Notes under the pieces: model-generated | Told to the model about the DNA's origin: nothing | Databases searched by the model: none | The model's input: only the letters and a program-made list of their open reading frames with translations | Position numbers and translations under genes: made by a program | In this document: one piece after another, positions 6,185 through 6,393 of the stretch | Layout: every line of letters begins with the position of its first letter | Numbering within the stretch: the stretch's first letter is position 1 | Origin: JBICHM01 sp043101835 | GTDB lineage: Bacteria > Planctomycetota > Phycisphaerae > Phycisphaerales > UBA1924 | Reading direction: 5' to 3' | Length of the DNA stretch: 6,393 nucleotides | Assembly (NCBI GenBank): GCA_043101835.1 | Contig: JBICHM010000288.1 | Span: forward strand, 1-6,393

Positions 6185-6393
6185 ATGGTGCAGATGGGTC
6201 AATACGGACGCTGGCGGCGCGTGACGATCGCAAGCGGGGCGGCGTTGGTGGCGATGGCGATCGCCGAACCGGCGCTGGCGCACGAAGTGACGGGGTCCGC
6301 CGCGGGCCTGGCGAGCGGGCTGCTGCACCCGGTGTCGGGCGCAGATCACATCGCGGCGATGGTGGCGGTCGGGCTGTGGGGGGCGCAACTTGG
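6185..6393 (+). CDS. HupE/UreJ-family nickel permease, N-terminal part (cut by window end)
   Basis: An open frame runs off the right end; 69 complete codons are visible, about one third of the usual 190-200 residues of HupE. The start MVQMGQYGRWRR leads into a hydrophobic signal segment (about 14-27) ending EPALA, after which the mature chain would begin H33-E-V. The first membrane segment follows and carries LLHPVSGADH (46-55), that is H48-x5-D54-H55, then IAAMVAVGLWGAQL (56-69). This is the recognisable HupE/UreJ first helix (PF04955). Characterised members move nickel ions across the envelope for hydrogenase or urease maturation, and the HX5DH motif is thought to be needed for transport. 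The metal moved by this copy is inferred. An upstream ATG at 6179 overlaps the previous stop as ATGA and would add two residues; the Shine-Dalgarno spacing favours 6185. It is the fourth gene of the operon and the second HupE-type gene in a row. Confidence 0.87.
   Translation, partial: MVQMGQYGRWRRVTIASGAALVAMAIAEPALAHEVTGSAAGLASGLLHPVSGADHIAAMVAVGLWGAQL

Noticed and set aside
5118..6233. 371-residue minus-strand open frame opposite the first permease
   Set aside because: Rich in Arg, Glu, His and Gln as the antisense of a hydrophobic membrane protein, with no domain pattern; a shadow of the real gene.
1..6393. CRISPR arrays, tRNA or rRNA genes, insertion sequences, attachment sites
   Set aside because: No regularly spaced repeats, no tRNA-like cloverleaf or rRNA-like sequence, no transposase or terminal inverted repeats were seen on either strand by eye.

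Overview
The window is GC-rich, densely coded bacterial DNA. The first gene ends in a VPLP + hydrophobic stretch + RRRR tail, a PEP-CTERM-type sorting signal. With the high GC content and the domain mix, this suggests a Planctomycetota bacterium, perhaps Phycisphaerae, although VPLP-type PEP-CTERM tails also occur in Proteobacteria. The taxon is an inference; no rRNA or marker gene is present.

Layout from left to right. (1) Bases 2-214 hold the 3' end of a plus-strand gene for an exported PEP-CTERM surface protein, closed by an intrinsic terminator at 240-274. (2) Bases 285-2235 hold a minus-strand pair, rfbD (dTDP-4-dehydrorhamnose reductase) followed by rfbB (dTDP-glucose 4,6-dehydratase). 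These are two of the four enzymes that make dTDP-L-rhamnose. The pair is bounded by a convergent gene on one side and a divergent promoter region on the other, so rfbA and rfbC are not part of this unit. (3) Bases 2236-2395 are the divergent intergenic region. It holds two small inverted repeats, a G-rich tract and a very strong Shine-Dalgarno sequence for the rightward genes. (4) Bases 2396-6393 hold a tight plus-strand operon of four genes. They are an exported DUF3604 protein with PHP-type metal-binding motifs, a membrane-anchored parvulin-type peptidyl-prolyl isomerase, a HupE/UreJ-like permease with a large N-terminal extracytoplasmic domain, and the start of a second, classical HupE/UreJ permease cut off by the window end. 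The junctions are a 5-nt gap, a 1-nt stop/start overlap (TGATG), and an ATGA or near-ATGA junction.

The rfb pair feeds rhamnose-containing glycans of the envelope, and PEP-CTERM proteins are generally linked to envelope and extracellular polysaccharide biology. The rightward operon is the most interesting part: it pairs a secreted, probably metal-dependent hydrolase with a foldase and two putative Ni/Co-type metal permeases, with no hydrogenase or urease gene in view. Metal supply to the hydrolase is a working hypothesis only.
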